From NCBI RefSeq assembly GCF_001659605.2, contig NC_035164.2:13318906-13382905 (forward strand): 64,000 nucleotides of DNA, written 5' to 3'. Of the stretch, positions 48,196 to 62,563 are shown one piece after another (within the stretch, counting starts at the first letter, position 1; the number at the start of each line of letters is the position of its first letter). Origin of the DNA: Manihot esculenta (taxonomy: Eukaryota; Streptophyta; Magnoliopsida; Malpighiales; Euphorbiaceae). Both the position numbers and the translations under genes were made by a program. Below the pieces are notes generated by a model. The model made no database searches and was not told where the DNA came from. It saw only the letters and a list, made by a program, of their open reading frames with translations.

Positions 48196-51100
48196 ATAAT
48201 TACTAATAATTTTTTTTTTTTATAATGTATGAGTATAATATTTTGGCGTTAGAAAGGTACTGTTGTTTATTTTGCGCCCCATCGTTTCTTTTTTAATGTT
48301 TTTGACTTTAAACTAATTAAAGTCAACAATTAAAGTTTTATTTTAATTGAACATTTAAATAAATGATTTCTAATAGATAATAAGTTTGTTTATAATGTAT
48401 AAGTATAATATTTTGGGATAAGCAAGGCACTGTCATTTATTTTAATTGAATATTTGAATAAATGACTACTAATGAATAACAATTTTGTTTATAATGTATG
48501 AGTATATTATTTTGGGGTAAGTAGGGCACTGTCGTTTATTTTGCGCCTAATCGTTTCTTTTTTAATGTTCCTGATTTTAAACTAATTAAATTGAACAATG
48601 AAAGTTTTATTTTAATTAAACATTTGAATAAATGATTAACAATAAATAACAAGTTTGTTTATTATGTTTATGTATAATATTGTGGGGTAAGAAATGCATT
48701 GTTATTTATTTGCGCCCATCATTTCTTTTTTTAATGTTTAGGCATCGTTATTTATTTTGCGCCTCATCGTTTCTTTTTTAATGTTTTGTACTTTCAACTA
48801 ATTAAAGTCAACAAATAAAGTTTTATTTTAATTGAACATTTAAATAAATGATTTCTAATAGATAACAAGTTTGTTTATAATATACAAGTATAATATTTTG
48901 AGATAAGCAAGACACTGTCATTTATTCTAATTGAATATTTGAATAAATAACTAATGAATAACAATTTGATTTATAATATATGAGTATAATATTTTGGGGT
49001 AAGAAAGGTACTATCGTTTATTTTGCGCCTAATCGTTTCTTTTTTTATGTTCCTGATTTTAAACTATTTAAAGTGAACAATTAAACTTTTATTTTAATTG
49101 AACATTTGAATAAATGATTACCAATAAATAACAAGTTTGTTTATTATGTATACGTATAATATTTTGGGGTAAGAAAGACATTGTTATTTATTTGCGCCTA
49201 TCAATTCTTTTTTAATGTTCAGGCACTTTCATTTATTTTGTGCTTATTGTTTCTTTTTTTGATGTTCTTGGCTTTAAACTAATTAAAGTAAACAATTAAA
49301 CTTTTATTTTAATTGAATATTTGAATAAATAATTACTAACTAATAACAATTTTGTTTATAATGTTTGAGTATAATATGTCGTTTATTATGCGCCTCATCG
49401 TTTCTTTTTTAATATTTTTAACTTTAAACTAATTAAAGTCAACAATTAAAGTTTTATTTTAATTAAAATTTTAAATAAATGATTTCTAATAGATTACAAG
49501 TTTGTTTATAATATATAAGTATAATATTTTGGGATAAGCAAGACACTGTCATTTATTCTAATTGAATATTTTAATAAATAACTAATGAATAACAATTTGA
49601 TTTATAATATATGAGTATATTATTTTTGGGGTAAGAAAGGTACTGTCGTTTATTTTGCGCCTAATCGTTTCTTTTTTTATGTTCCTGATTTTAAATATTT
49701 AAAGTGAACAATTAAACTTTTATTTTAATTGAACATTTGAATAAATGATTACCAATAAATAACAAGTTTGTTTATTATGTATACATATAATATTTTGGGG
49801 TAAAAAATACATTGTTATTTATTCGCGCCCATCAATTCTTTTTTAATGTTTATGCATTGTCCTTTATTTTGCGCCATATTGTTTCTTTTTTTAATGTTTG
49901 TGATTTTAAACTAATTAAAGTAAACAATTAAAGTTTTATTTTAATTGAATATTTGAATAAATGATTACTAATGAGTAACAATTTTGTTTATAATGTATGA
50001 GTATAATATTTTGGGGTAAGAAAGGCACTATCGTTTATTTTGCGCCCAAACGTTTCTTTTTTAAAGTTCTTAACGTTAAAGTAATTAAACAAGTTTTATT
50101 TTAATTAAATATTTAAATAAATAATTACTAATAATTTTTATATTTTTTTTTAATAATGTATGAGTAATGTATGAGTATAATATTTTGGGGTAAGAAAGGC
50201 ACTGTTGTTTATTTTGCGTCCCATCGTTTATTTTTTAATGTTCATGGCTTTAAACTAATTAAAGTAAACAATTTAAGTTTTATTTTCTTTGAGCATTTGA
50301 ATAAATGATTACCAATAGATAATAAGTTTGTTGGTAATGTATAAGTATAATATTTTGTAGTAAGAAAGGCACTGTTATTTATTTTGCGTCTATTATTTCT
50401 TTTTTAATGTTCAGGCACTTTCATTTATTTTGTGCCCATTGCTTCTTTTTTTGATGTTCTATGCATTAAACTAATTATGGTAAACAATTACACTTTTATT
50501 TTAATTGAATATTTGAATAAATGATTACTAATGAATAACAATTTTGTTTATAATGTTTGAGTATAATATGTCGTTTATTTTGCGCCTCATCCTTTCTTTT
50601 TTAATGTTTTGTACTTTCAACTAATTAAAGTCAACAAATAACGTTTTATTTTAATTGAACATTTAAATAAATGATTTCTAATAGATAACAAGTTTGTTTA
50701 TAATGTATAAGTATAATATTTTGGGATAAGCAAGGCACTGTCATTTATTTTAATTGAATATTTGAATAAATGACTACTAATGAATAACAATTTTGTTTAT
50801 AATGAATAAGTATATTATTTTGGGGTAAGTAAGGCACTGTATTTACTTTGCGCCTAATCGTTTCTTTTTTAATGTTCCTGATTTTAAACTAATTAAATTG
50901 AACAATTAAAGTTTTATTTTAATTGAACATTTGAAAAAATGATTACCAATAGATAACAAGTTTGTTTGTTATGTATATGTATAATATTTTTGGGTAAGAA
51001 AGGCATTGTTGTTTATTTTGTGCCCATCATTTCTTTTTTAATGTTTAGGCACTGTCGTTTATTTTGCGCCCTATTGTTTCTTTTTTTTCATGTTCTTGAC

Positions 51101-53793
51101 TTTAAACTAATTAAAGTGAACAATTAAAGTTTTTATTTTAATTGAATATTTGAATAAATGATTACTAATTAATAATAATTTTGTTTATAATGTATGAGTA
51201 TAATATTTTGGGGTAAGAAAGGCACTGTTGATTATTTTGCGTCCCATCGTTTATTTTTTAATGTTCTTGGCTTTAAACTAATTAAAGTAAACAATTTAAG
51301 TTTTATTTTCATTGAACATTTGAATAAATGATTACCAATAGATTATAAGTTTGTTGATAATGTATAAGTATAATATTTTGTAGTAAGAAAGGCACTGTTA
51401 TTTATTTTGCGTCTATCATTTCTTTTTTAATGTTCAGGCACTTTCATTTATTTTGTGCCCATTGTTTCTTTTTTTGATGTTGTTGGCTTTAAACTAATTA
51501 AAGTAAACAATTAAACTTTTATTTTAATTGAATATTTGAATAAATGATTACTAATGAATACCAATTTTGTTTATAATGTTTGAGTATAATATGTCATTTA
51601 TTTTGCGCCTCATCGTTTCTTTTTTAATGTTTTTAACTTTAAACTAATTAAAGTCAACAATTAAAATTTTATTTTAATTGAACATTTAAATAAATGATTT
51701 CTAATAGATAACAAGTTTATTTATAATCTATAAGTATAATATTTTGGGATAAGCAAGACACTGTCATTTATTCTAATTGAATATTTGAATAAATGACTAC
51801 CAATGAATAACAATTTGGTTTATAATATATGAGTATATTATTTTGGGGTAAAAAAGGCATTGTCGTTTATTTTGCTCCTAATCGTTTCTTTTTTAATGTT
51901 CTTAACATTAAACTAATTAAACAAGTTTTATTTTAATTAAATATTTAAATAAATAATTACTAATAATTATTATATTTTTTTAATAATGTATGAGTATAAT
52001 ATTTTGGCATTAGAAAGGTACTGCTGTTTATTTTACGCCCATCATTTTTTTTTTAATGTTCTTGACTTTAAACTAATTAAAGTAAACAATTTAAGTTTTA
52101 TTTTCATTGAACATTTGAATAAATGATTATCAATAGATAATAAGTTTATTTATAATGTATAAGAATAATATTTTGGGGGTAAGAAAGGCACTGTTATTTA
52201 TTTTGTGTCTATCATTTCTTTTTTAATGTTCAGGCACTATCATTTATTTTGTACCCATTGCTTCTTTTTTTGATGTTCTATGCATTAAACTAATTAAGGT
52301 AAACAATTACACTTTTATTTTAATTGAATATTTGAATAAATGATTACTAATGAATAACAATTTTGTTTATAATGTTTGAGTATAATATGTCGTTTATTTT
52401 GCGCCTCATCGTTTCTTTTTTAATGTTTTTGACTTTAAACTAATTAAAGTCAACACTTAAAGTTTTATTTTAATTTAACATATAAATAAATGATTTCTAA
52501 TAGATAACAAGTTTGTTTATAATGTATAAGTATAATATTTTTGGATAAGCAAGGCACTGTCATTTATTTTAATTGAATATTTTAATAAATGACTACTAAT
52601 GAATAACAATTTTGTTTATGATGTATGAGAATATTATATTAGGTAAGTAAGGCACTCTTGTTTATTTTGCGCCTAATCGTTTCTTTTTTAATGTTCCTGA
52701 ATTTAAACTAATTAAATTGAACAATTAAAGTTTTATTTTAACTGAACATTCGAATAAATGATTACCAATAGATAACAAGTTTTTTTATTATGTATATGTA
52801 TAATATTTTATGGTAAGAAAGGCATTGTTATTTATTTTGCGCCCATTATTTCTTTTTTAATGTCTAGGCACTGTCGTTTATTTTGCGCCCTATTGTTTCT
52901 TTTTTTAATGTTCTTGACTTTAAACTAATTAAAGTGAACAATTAAAGTTTTTATTTTAATTGAATATTTGAAAAAATGATTACTAATGAGTAACAATTTT
53001 GTTTATAATGTATGAGTATAATATTTTGGGGTAAGAAAGGCACTATCGTTTATTTTGCGCCCAAACGTTTCTTTTTTAAAGTTCTTAACGTTAAAGTAAT
53101 TAAACAAGTTTTATTTTAATTAAATATTTAAATAAATAATTACTAATAATTTTTATATTTTTTTTAATAATGTATGAGTATAATATTTTGGGGTAAGAAA
53201 GGCACTGTTGTTTATTTAGCGTCCCATCATTTATTTTTTAATGTTCTTCACTTTAAACTAATTAAAGTAAACAATTTAAGTTTTATTTTCATTGAGCATT
53301 TGAATAAATGATTACCAATAGATAATAAGTTTGTTGGTAATGTATAAGTATAATATTTTGTAGTAAGAAAAGGATTGTTATTTATTTTGCGTCTATTATT
53401 TCTTTTTTAATGTTCAGGCATTTTCATTTATTTTGTGCCCATTGCTTTTTTTTTTTTTTGATGTTCTATGCATTAAACTAATTAAGGTAAACAATTACAC
53501 TTTTATTTTAATTGAATATTTGAATAAATGATTACTAATGAATAACAATTTTGTTTATAATGTTTGAGTATAATATGTCGTTTATTTTGCGCCTGATCGT
53601 TTCTTTTTTAATGTTCTTGACTTTAAACTAATTAAAGTCAACACTTAAAGTTTTATTTTAATTTAACATATAAATAAATGATTTCTAATAGATAACAAGT
53701 TTGTTTATAATATATAAGTATAATATTTTGGGATAAGCAAGGCACTATCATTTATTTTAATTGAATATTTTAATAAATGACTACTAATGAATA

Positions 53794-55723
53794 ACAATTT
53801 TGTTTATGATGTATGAGAATATTATTTTAGGGTAAGTAAGGCACTGTCGTTTATTTTGCGCCTAATCGTTTCTTTTTTAATGTTCCTGAATTTAAACTAA
53901 TTAAATTGAACAACTGAACATTCAAATAAATGATTACCAATAGATAACTAAGTTTTTCTATTATGTATATATATAATATTTTATGGTAAGAAAGGCATTG
54001 TTATTTATTTTGCGCCCATCATTTATTTTTTAATGTCTAGGCACTGTCGTTTATTTTGCGCCCTATTGTTTATTTTTTTAATGTTCTTGACTTTAAACTT
54101 ACTGAAGTGAACAATTAAAGTTTTATTTTAATTGAATATTTGAATAAATGATTACTAATGAATAATAATTTTGTTTATAATGTATGAGTATAATATTTTG
54201 GGGTAATAAAGCCACTATCCTTTATTTTGCGCCCAATCGTTTCTTTTTTATTGTTCTTAACATTAAAGTAATTAAACAAGTTTTATTTTAATTAAATATT
54301 TGAATAAATAATTACTAATAATTATTATAATTTTTTTTGTAATGTATGAGTATAATATTTTGGGCTAAGAAAGGCACTGTTGTTTATTTTGCTTCCCATC
54401 ATTTATTTTTTAATGTTCTTGGCTTTAAACTAATTAAAATAAACAATTTAAGTTTTATTTTCATAGAACATTTGAATAAATGATTACCAATAGATAATAA
54501 GTTTTTTTTATAATGTATAAGTATAATATTTTGTGGTAAGAAAGGCACTGTTACTTATTTTCCGTCTATCATTTCTTTTTTAATGTTCAAGCACTTTTAT
54601 TTATTTTGTGCCTATTGTTTCTTTTTTTGATTTTCTTAGCTTTAAACTAATTAAAGTAAACAATTAAAGTTTTATTTTAACTGAACATTTGAATAAATGA
54701 TTGCCAATAGATAACGAGTTTGTTTATTATGTATATGTATAATATTTTTGGGTAAGAAAGACATTATTATTTATTTTGCGCCCATCATTTCTTTTTTAAT
54801 GTTTAGGCACTATCGTTTATTTTGCGCCCTATTGTTTCTTTTTTTAATGTTTTGACTTTAAACTAATTAAAGTGAACAATTAAAGTTTTATTTTAATTGA
54901 ATATTTGAATAAATGATTACTAATTAATAACAATTTTGTTTATAATGTATGAGTATAATATTTTGGGGTAAGAAAGGCACTATCGTTTATTTTGCGCCCA
55001 ATCATTTCTTTTTTATTTTTCTTAACGTTAAAGTAATTAAACAAGTTTTATTTTAATTAAATATTTGAATAAATAATTACTAATAATTACTATATTTTTT
55101 TAATAATGTATGAGTATAATAATTTGCGTAAGAAAGGCATTGTTATTTATTTTGCGTCCCATCGTTTATTTTTTAATGTTCTTGACTTTAAACTAATTAA
55201 AGTAAACAATTTAAGTTTTATTTTCATTGAACATTTGAATAAATAATTACAAATAGTTAATAAGTTTGTTTATAATGTATAAGCATAATATTTTGGGGTA
55301 AGAAAGGCACTATTATTTATTTTGCGTCTATCATTTCTTTTTTAATGTTCAGGCACTTTCATTTATTTTATGCCCATTGTTTCTTTTTTTTATGTTCTTT
55401 GCTTTAAACTAATTAAAGTAAACAATTAAACTTTTATTTTAATTGAATATTTGAATAAATGATTACTAATGAATAACAATTTTATTTATAATGTTTGAGT
55501 ATAATATGTCGTTTATTTTTGCCTCATCGTTTCTTTTTTAATGTTTTTGACTTTAAACTAATTAAAGTCAAGAATTAAAGTTTTATTTTAATTGTACATT
55601 TAAATAAATGATATCTAATAGATAACAAGTTTGTTTATAATATATAAGTATAATGTTTTGGGATAAGCAAGGCACTGTCATTTATTTTAATTGAATATTT
55701 GAACAAATGACTACTAATGAATA
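53794..55723. repeat. Long-form HOR (1930 bp), third copy
   Basis: It has the same extra monomer 2-5 block as 29317-31262 and 38316-40260, but is about 15 bp shorter, largely from a deletion near 53910 in monomer 1. Confidence 0.78.
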
Positions 55724-58700
55724 ACAATTTGGTTTATAATATATGAGTATATTATTTTAGGGTAAGTAAGGCACTGTCGTTTATTTTGCGCCTAATCGTT
55801 TCTTTTTTAATGTTCCTGATTTTAAACGAATCAAAGTGAACAATTAAAGTTTTATTTTAATTGAACATTTGAATAAATGATTACCAATAAATAACAGGTT
55901 TGTTTATTATGTTTATGTATAATATTTTGGGGTAAGAAAGGCATTATTATTTATTTGCGCCCATCATTTCTTTTTTAATGTTTAGGTACTATTGTTTATT
56001 TTGTGCCCTATTGTTTCTTTTTCTAATGTTCTTGACTTTAAACTAATTAAAGTGAACAATTAAAATTTTATTTTAATTAAATATTTGAATAAATGATTAC
56101 TAATGAATAACAATTTTGTTTGTAATAAATGAGTATAATATTTTGGAGTAAGAAAGGCACTATCGTTTATTTTGCGCCCAATCGTTTCTTTTTTAATTTT
56201 CTTAACATTAAACTACTTAAACAAGTTTTATTTTAATCAAATATTTGAATAAATAATTACTAATAATTATTATTATTTTTTATATTGTATGAGTATAATA
56301 TTTTGGCGTTAGAAAGGTACTGTTGCTTATTTTGTGCCCCATCGTTTCTTTTTTAATGTTCTTGACTTTGAACTAATTAAAGTAAACAATTTAAGTTTTA
56401 TTTTCATTGAACATTTGAATAAATGATTACCAATAGATAATAAGTTTGTTTATAATGTATAAGTATAATATTTTGGGTTAAGAAAGACACTGTTGTTTAT
56501 TTTGTGTCTATCATTTCTTTTTTAATGTTCAAGCACTATCATTTATTTTGTGCCCATTGCTTCTTTTTTTGATGTTCTTGCTTTAAACTAATTAAAGTAA
56601 ACAATTAAACTTTTATTTTAATTGAAAATTTGAATAAATGATTACTAATGAATAACAATTTTGTTTATAATGTTTGAGTATAATATGTCATTTATTTTGC
56701 ACCTCATCGTTTCTTTTTTAATGTTTTTGACTTTAAACTAATTAAAGTCAACAATTAAAGTTTTATTTTAATTGTACATTTAAATAAATGATTTCTAATA
56801 GATAACAAGTTTGCTTATAACATATAAGTACAATATTTTGGGATAAGCAAGGCACTGTCATTTATTTTAAATGAATATTTGAATAAATGACTACTAATGA
56901 ATAACAATTTGGTTTATAATGTATGAGTATATTATTTTGGGGTAAGAAATGCACTGTCGGGGTAAATAACAAGTTTGTTTATTATGTTTATGTATAATAT
57001 TTCGGGGTAAAAAGGCATTGTTATTTATTTCCGCCCATCATTTCTTTTTTAATGTTTAGGCATTGTTGTTTATTTTGCGCCCTATTGTTTCTTTTTCTAA
57101 TGTTATTGACTTCAAACTAATTAAAGTGAACAATTAAAATTTTATTTTAATTGAATATTTGAATAAATGATTACTAATGAATAACAATTTTGTTTATAAT
57201 GTATGAGTATAATATTTTGGGTTAATAAAGGCACTATCGTTTATTTTGTGCCCAATCGTTTCTTTTTTAATGTTCTTAACAATAAACTAATTAAACAAGT
57301 TTTATTTTAATTAAATATTTGAATAAACAATTATTAATAATTATTATATTTTTTTATAATGTATGAGTATAATATTTTGGCGTTAGAAAGGTACTGTTGT
57401 TTATTTTGCGCCCCATCGTTTCTTTTTTAATGTTCTTGACGTTAAACTAATTAAAGTAAACAATTTAAGTTTTATTTTCATTGAACATTTCAATAAATTA
57501 TTACCAATAGATAATAAGTTTGTTTATAATATATAAGTATAATATTTTGGGGTAAGAAAGGCACTGTTATTTATTTTGTGTCTATCATTTCTTTTTTAAT
57601 GTTCGTGCACTATCATTTATTTTGTGCCCATTGCTTCTTTTTTTGATGTTCTTGGCTTTAAAATAATTAAGGTAAATAATTAAACTTTTATTTTAATTGA
57701 ATATTTGAATAAATGATTACTAATGAATAACAATTTTGTTTATAATGTTTGAGTATAATATGTCATTTATTTTGCGCCTCATTATTTCTTTTTTAATATT
57801 TTTAACTTTAAACTAATTAAAGTCAACAATTAAAGTTTTATTTTAATTGAACATTTAAATAAATGATTTCTAATAGATAACAAGTTTGTTTATAATGTAT
57901 AAGTATAATATTTTGGGATAAGCAAGGCACTGTTATTTATTTTAATTGAATATTTGAATAAATAACTACTAATGAATAACAATTTTGTTTATAATGTATG
58001 AGTATATTATTTTGGGGTAAGTAGGGCACTGTCGTTTATTTTGCGCCTAATCGTTTCTTTTTTAATGTTCCTGATTTTAAACTAATTAAATTGAAAATTG
58101 AAAGTTTTATTTTAATTGAACATTTGAATAAATGATTAACAATAAATAACAAGTTTGTTTATTATGTTTATGTATAATATTGTGGGGTAAGAAATGCATT
58201 GTTATTTATTTGCGCCTATCATTTCTTTTTTTAATGTTTAGGCATTGTTATTTATTTTGCGCCTCATCGTTTCTTTTTTAATGTTTTGTACTTTCAACTA
58301 ATTAAAGTCAACAAATAAAGTTTTATTTTAATTGAACATTTAAATAAATGATTTCTAATAGATAACAAGTTTGTTTATAATGTATAAGTATAATATTTTG
58401 GGATAAGCAAGGCACTATCATTTATTTTAATTGAATATTTGAATAAATTACTACTAATAAATAACAATTTTGTTTATAATGAATGAGTATATTATTTTGG
58501 GGTAAGCAAGGCACTGTTGTTTACTTTGCGCCTAATCGTTTCTTTTTTAATGTTCCTGATTTTAAACTAATGAAATTGAAGAATTAAAGTTTTATTTTAA
58601 TTGAACATTTGAATAAATGATTACCAATGGATAACAAGTTTGTTTATTATGTATATGTATAATATTTTTGGGTAAGTAAGGCATTGTTGTTTATTTTGCG

Positions 58701-61700
58701 CCCATCATTTTTTTTTAATGTTTAGGCACTGTCGTTTATTTTGCGCCCTATTGTTTCTTTTTTTTAATGTTCTTGACTTTAAACTAATTAAAGTGAACAA
58801 TTAAAGTTTTTATTTTAATTGAATATTTGAATAAATGATTACTAATTAATAATAATTTTGTTTATAATGTATGAGTATAATATTTTGGGGTAAGAAAGGC
58901 ATTATCATTTATTTTGCGCCCAATCGTTTCTTTTTTATTGTTCTTAACGTTAAAGTAATTAAACAAGTTTTATTTTAATTAAATATTTGAATAAATAATT
59001 ACTAATAATTATTTTTTTTATAATGTATGAGTATAATATTTTGGCGTTAGAAAGGTACTGTTGTTTATTTTGCGCCCCGTCGTTTCTTTTTTAATGTTTT
59101 TTACTTTAAACTAATTAAAGTCAACAATTAAAGTTTTATTTTAATTGAACATTTAAATAAATGATTTCTAATAGATAATAAGTTTGTTTATAATGTATAA
59201 GTATAATATTTTGGGATAAGCAAGGCACTGTCATTTATTTTAATTGAATATTTGAATAAATGACTACTAATGAATAACAATTTTGTTTATAATGTATGAG
59301 TATATTATTTTGGGGTAACTAGGGCACTGTCGTTTATTTTGCGCCTAATCGTTTCTTTTTTAATGTTCCTGATTTTAAACTAATTAAATTGAACAATGAA
59401 AGTTTTATTTTAATTAAACATTTGAATAAATGATTAACAATAAATAACAAGTTTGTTTATTATGTTTATGTATAATATTGTGGGGTAAGAAATGCATTGT
59501 TATTTATTTGCGCCCATCATTTCTTTTTTTAATGTTTAGGCATTGTTATTTATTTTGCGCCTCATCGTTTTTTTTTAATGTTTTGTACTTTCAACTAATT
59601 AAAGTCAACAAATAAATTTTTATTTTAATTGAACATTTAAATAAATGATTTCTAATAGATAACAAGTTTGTTTATAATATATAAGTATAATATTTTGGGA
59701 TAAGCAAAACACTGTCATTTATTCTAATTGAATATTTGAATAAATAACTAATGAATAACAATTTGATTTATAATATATGAGTATATTATTTTGGGGTAAG
59801 AAAGGTACTGTCGTTTATTTTGCGCCTAATCGTTTCTTTTTTTATGTTCCTGATTTTAAACTATTTAAAGTGAACAATTAAACTTTTATTTTAATTGAAC
59901 ATTTGAATAAATCATTACCAATAAATAACAAGTTTGTTTATTATGTATACGTATAATATTTTGGGGTAAGAAAAACATTGTTATTTATTTGCGCCTATCA
60001 ATTCTTTTTTAATGTTCAGGCACTTTCATTTATTTTGTGCTTATTGTTTCTTTTTTTTATGTTCTTGGCTGTAAACTAATTAAAGTAAACAATTAAACTT
60101 TTATTTTAATTGAATATTTGAATAAATAATTACTAACTAAAAACAATTTTGTTTATAATGTTTGAGTATAATATGTCGTTTATTATGCGCCTCATCGTTT
60201 CTTTTTTAATGTTTTTAACTTTAAACTAATTAAAGTCAACAATTAAAGTTTTATTTTAATTAAAATTTTAAATAAATGATTTCTAATAGATAACAAGTTT
60301 GTTTATAATATATAAGTATAATATTTTGGGATAAGCAAGACATTGTCATTTATTCTAATTGAATATTTTAATAAATAACTAATGAATAACAATTTGATTT
60401 ATAATATATGAGTATATTATTTTGGGGTAAGAAAGGTACTGTCGTTTATTTTGCGCCTAATCGTTTCTTTTTTTATGTTCCTGATTTTAAACTATTTAAA
60501 GTGAACAATTAAACTTTTATTTTAATTGAACATTTGAATAAATCATTACCAATAAATAACAAGTTTGTTTATTATGTATACGTATAATATTTTGGGGTAA
60601 GAAAAACATTGTTATTTATTTGCGCCTATCAATTCTTTTTTAATGTTCAGGCACTTTCATTTATTTTGTGCTTATTGTTTCTTTTTTTTATGTTCTTGGC
60701 TGTAAACTAATTAAAGTAAACAATTAAACTTTTATTTTAATTGAATATTTGAATAAATAATTACTAACTAAAAACAATTTTGTTTATAATGTTTGAGTAT
60801 AATATGTCGTTTATTATGCGCCTCATCGTTTCTTTTTTAATGTTTTTAACTTTAAACTAATTAAAGTCAACAATTAAAGTTTTATTTTAATTAAAATTTT
60901 AAATAAATGATTTCTAATAGATAACAAGTTTGTTTATAATATATAAGTATAATATTTTGGGATAAGCAAGACATTGTCATTTATTCTAATTGAATATTTT
61001 AATAAATAACTAATGAATAACAATTTGATTTATAATATATGAGTATATTATTTTGGGGTAAGAAAGGTACTGTCGTTTATTTTGCGCCTAATCGTTTCTT
61101 TTTTTATGTTCCTGATTTTAAACTATTTAAAGTGAACAATTAAACTTTTATTTTAATTGAACATTTGAATAAATGATTACCAATAAATAACAAGTTTGTT
61201 TATTATATATACGTATAATATTTTGGGGTAAGAAAGACATTGTTATTTATTTGCGCCCATCAATTCTTTTTTAATGTTTATGCACTGTCCTTTATTTTGC
61301 GCCATATTGTTTCTTTTTTTAATGTTCGTGATTTTAAACTAATTAAAGTAAACAATTAAAGTTTTATTTTTATTGAATATTTGAATAAATGATTACTAAT
61401 GAATAACAATTTTGTTTATAATGTATGAGTATAATATTTTGGGGTAAGAAAGGCACTATCGTTTATTTTGCGCCCAAACGTTTCTTTTTTAAAGTTCTTA
61501 ACGTTAAAGTAATTAAACAAGTTTTATTTTAATTAAATATTTAAATAAATAATTACTAATAATTTTTATATTTTTTTTAATAATGTATGAGTAATGTATG
61601 AGTATAATATTTTGGGGTAAGAAAGGCACTGTTGTTTATTTTGCGTCCCATCGTTTATTTTTTAATGTTCATGGCTTTAAACTAATTAAAGTAAACAATT

Positions 61701-62260
61701 TAAGTTTTATTTCCTTTGAGCATTTGAATAAATGATTACCAATAGATAATAAGTTTGTTGGTAATGTATAAGTATAATATTTTGTAGTAAGAAAGGCAAT
61801 GTTATTTATTTTGCGTCTATTATTTCTTTTTTAATGTTCAGGCACTTTCATTTATTTTGTGCCCATTGCTTCTTTTTTTGATGTTCTATGCATTAAACTA
61901 ATTATGGTAAACAATTACACTTTTATTTTAATTGAATATTTGAATAAATGATTACTAATGAATAACAATTTTGTTTATAATGTTTGAATATAATATGTCG
62001 TTTATTTTGCGCCTCATCCTTCCTTTTTTAATGTTTTGTACTTTCAACTATTTAAAGTCAACAAATAAAGTTTTATTTTAATTGAACATTTAAATAAATG
62101 ATTTCTAATAGATAACAAGTTTGTTTATAATGTATAAGTATAATATTTTGGGATAAGCAAGGCACTGTCATTTATTTTAATTGAATATTTGAATAAATGA
62201 CTACTAATGAATAACAATTTTGTTTATAATGAATAAGTATATTATTTTGGGGTAAGTAAG
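54102..62260. repeat. Segmental duplication within the satellite, right copy (no copia-3)
   Basis: It is co-linear with 38640-50833. It lacks copia-3 and retains its empty target site at 58995-58999. It carries one extra 631-bp unit, so its net length is 8159 bp against about 7529 bp in the left copy. Similarity reaches the exact base where copia-4 is inserted, so the duplication may continue past that element. Confidence 0.85.
59758..61019. repeat. Two tandem 631-bp units, apparently identical
   Basis: Units 59758-60388 and 60389-61019 match at every base I compared, including a private GTAAACTAATT form after CTTGGCT. A related 631-bp interval is at 48961-49591, with several differences. 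Each unit is a truncated HOR: monomer 1, a fused monomer 2/5, monomer 6 and monomer 7. The homologous left segment has only one. Confidence 0.85.
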
Positions 62261-62560
62261 TGTTGAAAACTGATTCAACATTAGTGCTTTTCTGTTAGCA
62301 TCACGTAGTCATTTTGTTGCTGTTTAGTCTCCTATTATTTCTCTTAGTTTGTTGAGTCAAAGCACTTTCAGTTAGTGCCATATTTTTCTGAATTTTGTTA
62401 TCCTCTTGTGGCTATATAAGAGCCATTGTTTTTGTTTATTTTAATCATCCAATAACAGAGTTCTTTCTCCATTTTGTTTGTGTCTTTTACTTTCTATTTT
62501 CTAGTAATTTACTTGATACAAGCTAGCTCTGTGTTCAAGTTTCTTGTTTTCTACCCAACA
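62261..62560 (+). repeat. copia-4 5' LTR (300 bp)
   Basis: It starts TGTTGAAAAC and ends CTACCCAACA, with canonical TG...CA ends. Its end is inferred from the CA just before the primer-binding site, without a second LTR to compare. Confidence 0.85.
62413..62420 (+). promoter_or_regulatory. Putative TATA box in the copia-4 LTR
   Basis: TATATAAG in the context GGCTATATAAGAGCC, 140 bases before the LTR end. It is assigned by motif and position. Confidence 0.65.
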
Positions 62561-62563
62561 TTG

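Larger units (their letters stand above)
43531..48200. repeat. Target-site duplication ATAAT flanking copia-3
   Basis: ATAAT is at 43531-43535 and 48196-48200. The duplicated satellite copy keeps the single, empty site at 58995-58999. Confidence 0.93.
38640..50833. repeat. Segmental duplication within the satellite, left copy (with copia-3 inserted)
   Basis: The irregular series of HOR landmarks at 40261, 41439, 42514 and 42999 recurs at 55724, 56904, 57979 and 58464, a constant offset of 15463-15465. Beyond copia-3 the landmarks 48479, 48961, 49592 and 50787 match 59277, 59758, 60389 and 62214. Net length after removing copia-3 and one target copy is about 7.53 kb. The rare GGGGTAAATAACAAG deletion junction near 41493 is shared. 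Confidence 0.85.
48196..62260. repeat. AT-rich satellite array, segment 4
   Basis: HOR landmarks: 48479, 48961, 49592, 50787, 51820, 52606, 53794, 55724, 56904, 57979, 58464, 59277, 59758, 60389, 61020 and 62214. Spacings are irregular (481 to 1930 bp) because this part contains truncated HORs, the long form and the right half of the segmental duplication. No gene is seen. It ends where the copia-4 LTR begins. Confidence 0.94.

Noticed and set aside
53440..53462. Long T run as a terminator
   Set aside because: Other copies of the same monomer have shorter T runs at this place; it is homopolymer variation in repeat.
4031..62260. CRISPR-like array
   Set aside because: The repeat has no short repeat/unique spacer pattern; units are contiguous 99-215-bp monomers in a eukaryotic context.
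4031..62260. Abundant TATAAT and TATAAG strings as promoters
   Set aside because: They are part of the monomer (GAGTATAATATTTTGG) and recur in nearly every unit without any gene downstream.
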